This document shows, in pieces, positions 1-12,329 of a stretch of 64,000 bases of DNA. Every line of letters begins with the position of its first letter. The stretch's first letter is position 1. The DNA is from Neelides folsomi (lineage: Eukaryota; Arthropoda; Collembola; Neelipleona; Neelidae). Where the stretch lies: positions 62,001 through 126,000 of the forward strand of contig JAQGBZ010000034.1 in NCBI GenBank assembly GCA_034687125.1. The letters run 5' to 3'. The notes under the pieces are model-generated. The model saw nothing but the letters and a program-made list of their open reading frames with translations. It was not told the origin of the DNA and searched no databases. The position numbers and the translations under genes were made by a program.

Positions 1-655
1 GAGGACTACGAGGACGTGGACAAGCGAGGAGGGAGCGGAATGTATTCTTTCGGCCTCGGGAAAAGGAACCGAGCTTATTCCTTTGGACTCGGGAAAAGAC
101 TCGAAGCTGGATGGAAAAATCAAGCGATCAACCCCGCCTACAGGTTCCATTCAAAGATTAATCTTGGACCACAAAGCTCTATCGTTATACAACAGGATTG
201 GAAAAATATTAGTTTAAATATTTGACTGGTTAAACATGACAATTTTGACTGTTTAAACATGATCATTTGGACTGTTTACCACATAAGGCATTTTTTGACT
301 TTTTAAAAGGGCATTTTGGACTGTTTAAACAAGGCATTTTTTGACTAAACAGATCTATATAGACTGTTTAAACTAGGGTCTGTAAATTAAGGTATTTAAA
401 TTAATGTCGTCGAAATAGGCTATTTAAATAGTCTGCCATTTTGCCGAAATTTGAATTTTAGCATTAAGGACCGATTGCACTAATGGAGTAAAAGGAGTAA
501 CTGATTTAATTTAATATTTCAGCAGGCAGGAGCGTCGGTCCAAGGTGTACTCGTTTGGACTTGGTAAAAGGTCGGACGAGGAGGCGTGGGACGAGAAGCG
601 GGCATCTCCATCCCGCCAATTCTCATTCGGCCTCGGCAAACGCGACTTTGTATGA
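1..655 (+). CDS. AstA: Allatostatin A (FGLamide) precursor, 3' part
   Basis: Prohormone for A-type allatostatins, amidated brain-gut peptides acting on galanin-like receptors. The 5' part with the signal peptide lies outside the window. Two exons are visible, 1-143 and 523-655 (stop TGA 653-655). They join in phase through a GTTCCA donor and a TTTCAG acceptor. Four peptides end in FGL followed by GKR: MYSFGL, AYSFGL, KVYSFGL and RQFSFGL. In each, KR is the dibasic cleavage site and G the amide donor. Acidic spacers (EDYEDVDKR, SDEEAWDEKR) are typical of the family. The last three residues after the final KR are DFV. A polyadenylation signal AATAAA lies at 848-853. The peptide signature is unmistakable; the splice junction is inferred. 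Confidence 0.93.
223..375. repeat. Degenerate direct repeats in the AstA intron
   Basis: The intron 144-522 contains at least five imperfect copies of a motif around TTTTGACTGTTTAAAC, often followed by AAGGCATTTT. Copies are irregularly spaced and diverged. No coding potential is seen. Confidence 0.6.
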
Positions 656-847
656 ACAACCAACGAACGAACAATTTGGTCCACTTTTGCCAACTCCATC
701 TTCGGTTCCTTCCTCTTTTTTAGCTCTTAGGGTCAACTCAAGGCAGCTTGTTCATTTACACTCAACTGCAGCGTTAACAAATGCTTCCAAATCACTGAGA
801 GAGAATTTAGCAAATTATTGTAAATTGTAATTCCTTGGATGTGTTAG

Positions 848-853
848 AATAAA
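848..853 (+). terminator. Poly(A) signal of the AstA gene
   Basis: AATAAA lies 193 bp after the AstA stop codon, in a GT/T-rich context. Confidence 0.5.
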
Positions 854-3343
854 TAATTGTGTTGTTAACAATATTTACATATAATAAATGTGTATGATCA
901 AATAGCCGAAGGAGTTCGGATAGATTTTCAAAATAGAGGATTTTAAATAGCAATTGTTAAATGTCTTCTTGTGCTGCAAACAACTTTTATTTTCAACCTT
1001 CGACCCTTTGTAAATTTGGAAAATGTTTGGGAGCTCGAGGGTTCTTCCCTAACTTTGCCTATCCTGTTGAAAGTTGTGCAATTAAAAATCGGCGCGACCC
1101 TCTCGGCTTTTTTCTCCATCGGCAACAGCGAAATAAAACTATGACATTGGTAAATTACAGATTACTTTAAATAAAAACCCTTTGGTAACTTTATTCACTC
1201 ATATGCATACAAAGAGTAAATTTCTTTCACTTGCAAAATGTCACGGAGTTCGTAGGCGTGTGAATGAATTCATTTCAAAATGACGATCATGAAATCTACA
1301 GATACCATTTGGAGGATTTTAAAATAATTCTATGTAATTCTACAATGCAGTTTTATAGCCCTTGGCTTTAAAAAATATTCTGGCCTACAAAATGTATGAA
1401 AATTATTTTTCCAAAAATTAAAATTTCCAATGTTATTACATAATAAAAAATGTAATTATTTCGAAATAACGATTTGTGTTTATATACTAACTTACTAGTA
1501 TTTATAACAATGGCTGGAATTACAGAAACTGTTCATTTGAACTCATTTGGTTGTCAAAATGGTAAATTAATCCTTTTTTGATCCCAAAGCCTTCGATTCC
1601 TTCAATTTCCCACCAATCCCTCTCCCGAAGAGACGGAGATTTGTCTTTTTTCTTCTCTTAATTGGATCCTGCCATTTATTTAATTCTTCCTGAAAATGGG
1701 AACGCAATTTGCGGATCGGATTACATAATTGTCAATTACAAGCACAAGTTGACATAATGGGAATCTTCTCACTCCAATTTCATATAATAAACCAAATGGA
1801 ACATATGTACTAATCCATGTATATTGATATGCACCTTAGATTGTAATTACAATATAAGGTTACAATTAGACAGGCTTCAATAGTAAATAAAAGAAATAAT
1901 TAACTAATTATTACAAAAACATAGACAAGTGAATTAGAATAATATTGAATATTAAACCTGTTGGGGAGAATTGGGAGAGTTTGTGACGACTGGAAGATAT
2001 TAAGGAATTAACGAGCGGAAAAGAGGTTAATTTCCTTTCTACATATTTCATCTACAATTCCAAATTCAAGTTTACGACCCAACACACAATGACCAAAATG
2101 CAAGGAAATATTTATTTCTGTTTTTAACATAGGAGATTCAAATGAACTATGAGGACAATAATTAAATACAAATGAGACAAAGTTCAATTATGTAAATGTT
2201 TTTAAGTTTAATTTAATTTTTATAGTTTTTAAAATTTTATAAAAATATTTGCTCAATGAAATTTGCTCATAAATTTATTAGATCTATAATTACATTAATA
2301 TATTGATAAGTTAGATTTTGACAATATTAGATTTTAATTTTTCACTTTGTTTAAATAAAAATTATTTTTATTAAATTTCCTAAATATTAATAATAAATAA
2401 ATTAGAATTTTTTTTCGTCCAGGGCTGTAAAAAGTGAGTGATTTAAATGAAAGAATGAAATGTAAATGCAGAAGAAAATGGAATTTGGTGGCTGTCCAAA
2501 ATCATTTCTAACTTTCCTTAATTTCTGGCGTTTTCCACTTCCTTCACAATTCACATCCTTCCAGTTTAATTAAACGAAGGTCGAACTTTGACTTGTTTGA
2601 CATTTCCATTGAGCTCAAGTTTTTCCCAAAGGATGAAATTCATCTTTGGTATCAAAAGTGAGGAAATTTCCCTTTTTGCATCCTTTCATCTCTTCTTAAG
2701 ATTTCCCTTCTTACTTCCCACATTACTTACCTTCAATGGATTTCATTTGACAAATGAGTTGAAATGGGTCTGACAAATATTAATCATAATCTTTCATTAT
2801 TATAATGGAAATCTCTTCATTGTTACTTCCAAGGAAACAAAAGTTTAATTTGAAAACAAGGAATTTGGCCAATACCTTCCACACGGAGAACACAAATGGT
2901 AATTGAGATTTGATCATAAAATATTTAGGGGAAAGGAAAAAAACTTGGGAAAGTTGCGGTAAGTTTGGGAAGGCGACGGGGGTGAAATTTCGTTTCTTTC
3001 AAAGTAATTGAGAATTGTTGGACAAAGTTCCAAAAGCCAACCGCATTTGTCAATCAAGGAAAGTAATGAGAGAAATATTCCGATTTCATTCCTCTCCGCC
3101 TTCCGATTTATAAACCAAGAAAACTTGTTCACTTCGGTGACAAAATGAATGAAGAACCAAAAACCGAATTCCGACTTGGTCGAACTCTTGCGACAAGTTT
3201 CGGACTTAAAACCGAGAAAGAAAACCCGGGTAAGAGAAAGCAAACACCGGAGATAGATGGAGATTCAAACGCTTGGAAATTCACAAAGACAAACCAAAAG
3301 CCCAATATATATATATTTTCTCCTTCCAAATATCCAAATATTT

Positions 3344-3445
3344 AACTTTAAAACAACTCATTTAAATTTAAATTCTTAACTTTAAAACAACTCATTTAAA
3401 TTTAAATTCTTAACTTTAAAACAACTCATTTAGATTTAAATTCTT
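3344..3445. repeat. Tandem repeat, 34-bp unit, three copies
   Basis: Three consecutive units, each starting AACTTTAAAACAACTCATTT, begin at 3344, 3378 and 3412. The third carries an A-to-G change (TTTAGATTT). It is nearly perfect, so either recent or maintained by slippage. Confidence 0.85.
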
Positions 3446-5243
3446 AACATTAAAATACAAATAAGCCGGTTTTTAAACAGTGAACTTTATTTTGAAAATG
3501 GCAGAATTTAGTATAACTCCTCTATTATCTTTGGCAGGATAATTATTGATATTTTCGACATTAATTTAATAATCTTATTTAAATGTTAAGTTCATTAAAA
3601 CATGATATGATTCATGTGTTGTAAAAAGACATCAATATTTCATGTTGATTCATACCCATCTCCTAAATATTTTTTACTTGTTTTATACCGTGATTTCCCT
3701 TTATTATTTTCCCCCTCTTTCCAACTTCTTTTCCAACAGAACGGGAAATGGTCATGAAAAAAGAAACCACTTAGGAATGGCCGGACATTTTTAAAAGACC
3801 AAATCTGTTGTTCCACTTAAGACAATAAATATGTCAAAAGATAACTTTATCCTTACAATCTTTCTAACTTTAAGAGCAAACAAACATTCCGCTATCAAAT
3901 ATATTTAAATACAAAACACTTGACCATTTTATACATTTTTATAGCAAAAAATATATAGATACACATACAATAAGCATGTAGAATATTAACAATATAAAAT
4001 AAATACAGTAAAATAAATAATAATGTTAAATACATTTACGTAACATATGGTATATTGATAAATATAATATAAAGTTACCTCCCTAACAGATTTAAGAAAA
4101 ATATATAATAAATATTGTTTATAATAAATGTACGATATTTGTTTCTTTATAAAAAGTATGCCAGAAAGATGAACATTTTGTTTTTTGTTTTTGCGATGTG
4201 AAAATGAGCTTCAATAATTTGGGAAGATTTGTGAATTCCGTGACTGGGTAGTTTGAAAGCACGGGAGATTATTTGTGTGAGTTTGTTTTAATTGACGGGT
4301 GTTGGAAGTTGGGCGTCCGATGGTTCTCTTCCTCAGAGGGAATTAAAGGCCCTAACTCAATTAACAACAATGAATTGGAAATGAAGACCAAACTTTTCCC
4401 AATTATCCTCAAGAGTTAAAGGAAAAGTTGAGAAATATCCGCAAACAAGAAAATAAATAAAGCCCTCCAACGCACCTTTTATTCTCTGCATTATTCCCTT
4501 CATACTCAATTACAACCTAATTATTAATTCCGCATTTGCTTTAATTTATTCCCCAATTAATGTCCCGATTCATTTCATCTTCGATTCTCAATTCACCCAA
4601 ACTAACCAAAGGTAAATTATGATACATAAAACAAAGTCATCCTATTCGAATTATAAATACATAAATTACATAACAATTTAATTAATTTAAAGGTCAAAAT
4701 CATAATGTCCTATTGAATAGGACGAAAACGAAAAGATTGTCAGATTTCCTATGATACAATGTAAATCAGCTCAGATTGACAACGTCAGTTCAGATTGAGA
4801 AATAAAATAAAAGTTTTCTTATAAATTTATATTTATTTATAGTGGACTATATAGGGAGACTCAAATCAATTGATATTATAGCGAAGGAACGCGCAATGTA
4901 TTTATATTGGAAAGTGTAAAAACGTTTTCTCTTATTATAGTGAAAGGATGGTATATAGAGTCAATATATACTCAAATAATAATATACTCTATATATAAAT
5001 AAATATACATATAAGTATATAAATAGTAAATATAAATTTATATAAATATACATATAGGCATGGATAATAGAAGAGAGATATAGATAAGAGAGATACATTA
5101 TTAGCTCAGCCCTTGCTCCTCCCCCTCCTACCTGCCAAAGCTATAAAATTCCAATCTGAGCTGAGGTAAGAGATGAGCATAATGTTAAATTCCTATCTTA
5201 ATTCAAAAAACATCGTTTTAGGTCAGATTACTTTTCGTTCTCT

Positions 5244-5280
5244 AATTTTATTTGAATAGGACTCCTATTCAAATAAAATT
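5244..5280. repeat. Perfect 37-bp palindrome
   Basis: Arms of 18 bp (AATTTTATTTGAATAGGA and its exact reverse complement) flank a single central base at 5262. A related 17-bp palindrome, GTCCTATTGAATAGGAC, lies at 4707-4723. The two share the CCTATT/AATAGG core and could be parts of one decayed element. Confidence 0.8.
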
Positions 5281-8076
5281 TATTCTTAACAAATTAATGA
5301 AAAGTAAGTACCATAACAAATTTTGAAAATTTTCGAATTTGTCCTCATTCTGCTCATTAAAATTATAAGTTAAAGAAAATGTTTCTTTATTAAATTTCTA
5401 CGGTTGTTTGGGTCATATAATAAGTTTGTACATACTTTTGGATATTAATGTATGTAACTAATCAAGAAATAATTATATATGTATTAGGCATTACAGAATC
5501 ATTAACTACCATATGTTAAATGTACGTACCTATATGTTATATACTTAATTTGATATTGTATGCGTGATTTGAGGATTTGAAGTATTTTTCCACGTGAGGA
5601 TGAAAATTCGCAAAGAAGGTTCATTTCCCCAAGCTCTGGAACTTGTAAATGGAAAAAAGATGAAAAAGCGAATGAAACTTTTTTCGCAGCTTCTTCTTAA
5701 CACCACAAACATTTGATCCAAACGTTCAACCCACGCAGGATGGAAAAAAATAAATGTGATACACCAATGGGATCATCAACACAATTTTTCACTTTTATAT
5801 ATAAATATACAAAGTACATACATACATAATAATAATATACTTATATTTGTTTCATATAACTATATACAAACGTACAGTTACTTTATTCATATTCCAATAT
5901 CAATATTTCATCCACATTTGAAATTATTCTATAAAATTCTGAATATTTTGAACTTTGATATATGATTAATATGATATAATATATAACATATGTTTATGAA
6001 ATATTCCAAACATATGACCAATATTAACAAAGTACATTATGTATATATTATGTATTGTATTTTGAATAATATATTATTTATTTCATAATTAAATGGTTTG
6101 CAGTGTTGGTGATATTTAATTCTATGACCAAAGTCCATAAAGTGTTGAAAATGTGTGAAAGGGGTAAAGTGTTGAGGGGAGATATGAAGTGAGCAAATAG
6201 AATTTATTTATTAAATGGCGGTTTGTGAATAAAGGAATTAAATGGAGGTTGAATTGGTCTCATATGGAATCCAAAGGGTTTTCCCCACGTCGTTTGGCCA
6301 TGTGGTTAAAAGGGATTTGGGAGAAAGTCGTAAAACTGTTTCGCCCAGTCCCACAACTTATCTCACTAATTCACCCAAGTTAAATATATCCACAAATCGA
6401 GTTCCAATTACGACCAAATTCACACTCAATTAAAATATAAAAACCATTGGAAAAGAATAATCGTAATAAAAACATGAATAGAGTTAAACTATTTAATTTA
6501 AATAACTTTTAAATTTCTCAAATGACTTTTAAATATCTCAAATAAATTTAATAACTTAAATAACTTTAATTTCATTATTAATTGTCTCAAATGAATAAAT
6601 AAATAGCGAGTGTGTTTAAAATGAATAAAAAGATGAAATTTGTGGAGGTTGGATGTTTTTTTGAGTGTAAGGTTTTGGGTTGGGCCGTGCGGGGAATCTC
6701 TAAAGGGGAAGATTAACTATAAGGATGTGAATAAAATTGAAAAGAGTTTTTTGGAGTTTCCAAGCTGTCGGGGTCATTTAAACGAATGTTCAATTTCTAG
6801 AGCCCCAGAGTTGGTCGATGGAGGAAAAAGTAATTTATTCTTCCTCAATTGATCACATCCACTTCCACACTCATCCTTGTTAATTAAAGGCGGCCGAGGA
6901 GAAAAACTGGGATTAAAAAGAATCAACAGGAATGAGGGGTTTGAACGCGAGGAGTGTGAAATTGACAGGAATATGGGAATTAAATGGGGAATTCATCCTC
7001 TGCTAATTCCCCAAATTAAACTTTTACATCACTTCCCTCTAATTTACTTCAATCCTTATGCAAACATTTTCAACACTTTTGCCCCATTTGAGAAGGGGGG
7101 AAAGAAATGAAAAAATGTCGAGTTTAATTGGAATACTTTCGGGTGACGTTGAGACGGGTGAATTAAATGGAGAATTAAAACGGGGTGGAATCGATTGAAT
7201 TAGGAGGGGTAATTAAGTAACCACCTGGGGCAGATGGGTGAGGATTATGGTCAATCCACTAATCGGATTCCCACCGTGTTTATACTTTCAATTCCCTCCG
7301 AGGTTGCGGGCGATAACGCGCTCAAGAGCTCTCGCTCTTAATTCAATTTTGTCAATCATCCCAGATGGAACTTTAACCTTTACCCCAACTCCGCCCTTGT
7401 GGTCAACAATCCCACACATTTACCATACTTACACCACAATTAAATTAAATTTGACATAACTTTTAAATCGATGCCAACAATAAATTATTTATTCTAACAA
7501 TAGGTTATTTATTCCACCAATAAGTCATTTAATTAAGTCTTTACTTAAATGTACTTTACATAAATAATATCAGTAAATTTATTGGTATTTATGTTTTTTA
7601 TTGAATTAAATTGGTGTTTTATTATCTCCATCTATCAATCGTTATTAATTTAATAAGATTTCTGTCTGATCTCCATTTGACCATTTGAGATCATTTGAAA
7701 TTGAGGAAATTGAGGAAAATGGATTTTAGGGTTTTACAAGATAATTTATTCAATTGTTTTCTCAAGTTTATTTAATTGAGCTTTTAGGAAAATGACGAGG
7801 TCAGGTTTCCAATGTGGGGGAGTTTTAATAATAAAAATGTTCGGATTTGTTCCCACGGGTGCTTAGGGAAGTTGCCGTTGAGAATTGATGAGCTCTTGGT
7901 CCAACTGGCCAGATTCGTGCTGAAGGGTCTTTCGGGGAGATTTTCACCTTTCGGGTTCAAATGAGCCCCCGCGGGAGTTTCCTCCCTCCCGCCCCGAACT
8001 TAACATTTAATTAGGGTAATTGGGGGAATCTGCGCAGGAGGTGGGCGGGGGGAAATCCCCGCCCTGGTCCCTTCCC

Positions 8077-8083
8077 TATAAAA
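8077..8083 (+). promoter_or_regulatory. TATA box of the MIP gene
   Basis: TATAAAA sits in a GC-rich stretch just upstream of a plausible first exon. Transcription would start near 8107, and a donor after 8147 (CGACAAG then GTTCGT) would splice to the coding exon that opens directly with ATG at 9208. A near-symmetric GGGGGAAATCCCC, resembling an NF-kB/Dorsal-type site, lies at 8048-8060. Function is inferred. Confidence 0.5.
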
Positions 8084-8330
8084 AGCAACGTTGGTGGGCC
8101 GAAGAGACGCCACCACGACGACCCTTCAAATAACATTCACCGACAAGGTTCGTTCTCACCCCTTTCACATTACATTAACCCTGTAGCTCTCAAACTCTAC
8201 CCGATACATTTAATTACAAAGATGATTAACACTAAAATTAGTTAACTTAAATATAATGTAATTGATAAGGTTAAATTAACTCTGTTGTAAAATCTCACGT
8301 ATGCTTATCGTAAATTTAACAATATTCGTT

Positions 8331-8460
8331 ATTACGGATTATACAGTTATTACAGATTATTGAATTAGAGTTATTAGGTTATTGTTATTACAGATTATTG
8401 TAATACAGTTATTGGGTCATTGTTATTACAGTCATTGGGTTATTGTTATTACAGTTTATT
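8331..8460. repeat. Degenerate minisatellite
   Basis: Several imperfect copies of a unit close to TTATTGGGTTATTGTTATTACAG lie in the inferred 5' intron of the MIP gene. Confidence 0.7.
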
Positions 8461-9207
8461 TCTCTAATTATAATTTTTAAATTTTTGAGAATATTTTTTT
8501 AAATGGAAAAAGGATCTGAATATTGTGATAAATTGTATCCCAAGCTGAGAGCTTCGTTTTCTCAAGTTAACTTTGTCGAGTTCAAGTTGGTTTGGCGATG
8601 TGGGGAAAGTTTTTTGGTTAACAATTGACATCTTGTTCGTCCCACGGGATCTCATTTCAAATCTCCACCATTCCAGACGAATGTTCAAAACTCCTTTTCC
8701 TACATATGGACAGATCCAAGTCTCTGAACAAGCCCCTTGTTTAATAAGCTTCTATTTACTTATCGTTACTAACTTGGAAACCGAATGCACACAATTAACC
8801 ATTTCCATATTCTTCCCATAACATCATTTTATTAAATATTATAACTATAATTCACAATTTCACGTATTCCTTTCATCATTTCATTTTTATGCCAATTAAT
8901 TATAATTAATTATATATTCTTCTATATAAAAATCTGTAATATTATAAAACTACATATTTACATCATTATAGTTTACTATACTACACGTTAGGTTTGGTTA
9001 CATACATGGTTTTAATTGGTTTATTTTTATGCAATTGTTTATTAAAAAAGTAACTATTGGACCACTTTGTATGTTTGTAAATGGGAGTTAATTAATTGCG
9101 GGATAATTTTAAATGTTAAAATATGATGTTTCCACTAGCGTGGGATTTGAGGGAATTTGTGTGAGGGTTTAGGTAATTGATCACCGACACCTGTTGAATT
9201 TTGATAG

Positions 9208-10336
9208 ATGGTTCCCCGTGGGGTGACGTGTGTTTTATTCGCGAGTCTCCTTCTCCTCGTCTCCCTGGTCGTGGCGGAGGTGAAGGAGGAGGAGGAAAAG
9301 TCTGCAGGATGGAATTCCTCTCTTCAGCCCAACTACGACAAGAAAGCATGGGGGGATTTGCAGGTGAATCTTTTAAGACCTGAGGGGATTTATGAAATGA
9401 GAATTGAAAATTCCCTCTGTGGAACAAACGAGGTGTGGAGGTTGGGAGGAATGAATTAATTAAACCCTCATTACACTTTAATCAAATTCTTCATCCCTCT
9501 GCTTGAGATCATCGTCTGTGTACTTACCCTCTTTGACTTAAGACTCTTAAGAGAGGGGTTAAACGCATTGAAGGAGGAATCCTTCTTTTCTCACCTCAAA
9601 AACCTTCTCCTTTCATCTCACATCCAATTTCAATTCTCTTTTCCCAACATTTCTTTCTGCTCAGGTGAACTTCAATTCCACAAAAACTATTGTTTTAACA
9701 TAGCAAAAAACCATTCACCAGATCAGGGAACAGAATGAACCAAATTTGAATTTAAAGGATAAAAAAACTAAATTTAAATTTTTCAAATTCTCCTTAAGAG
9801 CCAAAACTTACTCTTAAAACGAATAAATCTCAGTAAACACTAAAATTAGAAAAAATTAAAATTTTTAACGGGGTTTTTTAAGATTTAAATGGAGGGTTTT
9901 TTTAAATGGAGAGTTTTTAAAATTGTAAATTAATATATAGGTAATTAGGATTCCGGAGTTTTAATTTTTTGGTTTTAGGGGGCTTGGGGTAAGCGTGGAT
10001 GGGAGAAAATGGGGGGTTCTTGGGGAAAACGAGCCGATGACGACGAAGAGACTTGGGCAGTTGACAAGCGGCCAGAATGGGGAAAGTTCAAGGGTATACT
10101 GCTACTTTGAATGTATTTAAATTTTAAACCCTCACAATGAAGGATTCCGTTGTTTTAAAGTAGTTCAATTTAGTGTTTAAGTAGTTAAACTTAGCATTAA
10201 ATTTCAATTGTGGTTTCCAGGGTCATGGGGTAAGCGAGGGAGCGCAAACGGCGGTTGGAGCAACATGAAAGGACTTTGGGGGAAACGGTCGTGGGGGAAG
10301 ATGGGCAACGCCTGGGGAAAGCGATTCGACGGTTAG
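9208..10336 (+). CDS. Mip: Myoinhibitory peptide / allatostatin B precursor
   Basis: Secreted prohormone for W(X6)Wamide peptides (MIP/AST-B), which inhibit gut muscle and regulate ecdysis and feeding. Exons: 9208-9363, 9979-10093 and 10221-10336, 128 codons. Residues 1 to about 23 (MVPRGVTCVLFASLLLLVSL...) form a signal peptide. Five amidated peptides precede GKR: AWGDLQGAW, GWEKMGGSW, EWGKFKGSW, GWSNMKGLW and SWGKMGNAW. The first and third are split by introns immediately before the GAW/GSW ending. The stop used here is TAG 10334-10336. Alternatively a GTTAGG donor at 10332 could join an acceptor at 10716 and end the protein in GDEEENYK. The ATG lies directly after the acceptor, implying a non-coding first exon near 8.1 kb. 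Confidence 0.94.
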
Positions 10337-10794
10337 GAATTTAATCTAATTACTTTCCTCCCGCATTACAATGGAATTTAAACCGACATACATTGCACAT
10401 GCAGGAAATCTCTCCAAAGAAAACTATTTAGACACAATGAGAGAGAATTTAACATTTGAAAATTTTGAATTTATGGCCAATAAGTCCAAAACCCACACCG
10501 CCTGTTTTCTAAATAGATGCGATGATATAAACAAGTTTTAATTAAATTAGCATTATTGGCTAAATATAGTTTTATAAATTAGTATTAGTATCAAATTATC
10601 ATTTAGTTAAATTATAATCAAATTGAGTTTCATTTATCTGTCCCAAATTGTGGCAATAAATACAGTTAAATATGTTTAAATTGTTTAGGATTAATTTTGG
10701 GTAATTTTGTTTGCAGGAGATGAGGAGGAGAACTACAAGTGAAAGTGTTGTTTGATTGAAGGGCTCTTCCTTGGAGGGTCCGCCGTAAGAAATT

Positions 10795-10800
10795 AATAAA
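10795..10800 (+). terminator. Poly(A) signal of the MIP gene
   Basis: AATAAA follows the possible alternative terminal exon (10717-10740). Its position suggests that this downstream exon or 3' UTR belongs to the MIP transcript. Confidence 0.5.
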
Positions 10801-12329
10801 GTACGCCCGTACCTTCATTTCTTTTAAAATGTCCCTCTGAGGGAAATAAAATTAATTGGGAAGCAAACGGCATATAAAACTCATTTCGAGACTCACGGGA
10901 TATTTCATCTTTTCATTTTCATCCCAAAACCTGCCCGGTGTGGAAAGGAAGATCCGAATTAGGGAGAAAAGTCGTTTCCTCCGCCCCGCCATCTCCTGGC
11001 TTTCAATCCACATTTTCCTCGTTTAATTCAAAAGTTAGGTCTAATTGTCTAATGGATTAAAATCTCATTTCATAATTCATCTTTTCCGCCCGCGCCCTTC
11101 GATCTTCCACTCAAACTCTCAAAATTTAAGTGGAAAATGAATGGAAGAAATTAAGAAAAGCTGAATAAATCCATTAACACATTGTTCATTCATTTACTTC
11201 ATTTATACATCGTTTCCTTAATGCCCACTCAGCCCACTCCTAAATCCTAACAAATTGCTTAAATTCCTTTTCCATTCATTTCCATGTGGATTTATATGCC
11301 AAAGGTCCTCACAAACGATCATAATAGTAATGGGATAAATAATTGAAAATTACCATTAAGCTATTTGATGATCCTTCGATTAATGGGACCAATATTGAAA
11401 ATGAAGGACGAGGAATGCATCAATGCATATGGTAGGTTGCATAAGAAAATGTTCCAGTGAGAAAATTCTTGTTGGTTCTTGTCTTGTTGGTGATTTGTGA
11501 AGTATTTGAAGATGAATGACGTTACGAGAGATGACGTTGAGATTTTGAAATGTTTCTTTTGATCTTCTCGTGGGACCCGCGACGTGAACGGAGAGGTGAA
11601 AGAGAGAAAATGAATTCGATTTGTAATAATATGTAATTCAAGCCTTGGGGATTTCTCTCCCAACCTTTGAACCTCTCAGATTGGATCAAGTCCGGAGATC
11701 TTCTTCGACCCACGACGGACTCCCGAGGATTTAATTGAATGAAGCGAAGATGGGAAACAACACGTGACTGCTTTCACTCATTTTATTCAATGATAATCTC
11801 ATTAGCATAAAACAAAAAAATGTCCCAATGGAGTTACAATTCCCAACTGTCCCTTAAGGCTTAATTCAACACTTGGTCAAAAAATAATACAATTTTAAAT
11901 AATTTATTTAAATTAATTTAAGACGCTTATCAAGTTAAAAATATATGTCATAAATGAAAATCACAAGTTGGATTAATAAATTGTACATTAAATCTTGAGT
12001 CATAAATAAATCACCTTTGAGTCATCTGGCTGAGGAATTGTAATTTTACAAAAATATACTTTAATTAAATAATTAAATAATACAGACATGGTGAAATTGG
12101 AATTAAAATTCCTATATAATGTTATATAAGTTATATAAGTCTTGTAAAAGTACTTATTTTGATCTTACAGATGTTCAAATGAAGAATTTTAAAAATCAGA
12201 CTCCATTTTGATAGTCACTGCTCATATCAATTACATTACTAGTTTCATTCAGTCACCACCTTGAGTTTTTGGATCGGATATTGTATTAGTATATTTATTA
12301 GTTTAAGTTATTAGTTAAAGCTATGTAAG
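10801..12329. other. Intergenic, MIP to RASSF
   Basis: About 1.5 kb between the MIP poly(A) signal and the minus-strand RASSF stop. I see only AT-rich sequence and short frames such as that around 11361-11713, which have no recognisable domain or splice support. Confidence 0.5.

Larger units (their letters stand above)
854..8046. other. Long non-coding interval between AstA and MIP genes
   Basis: About 7.2 kb of AT-rich sequence. Open frames in it are short, lack splice-supported partners and resemble no family I know. It contains a three-copy tandem repeat near 3.34 kb, palindromes near 4.7 and 5.25 kb, and TA-rich low-complexity tracts (for example 4960-5050 and 5990-6080). The last kilobase is less AT-rich and leads into the MIP promoter. 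Confidence 0.6.
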
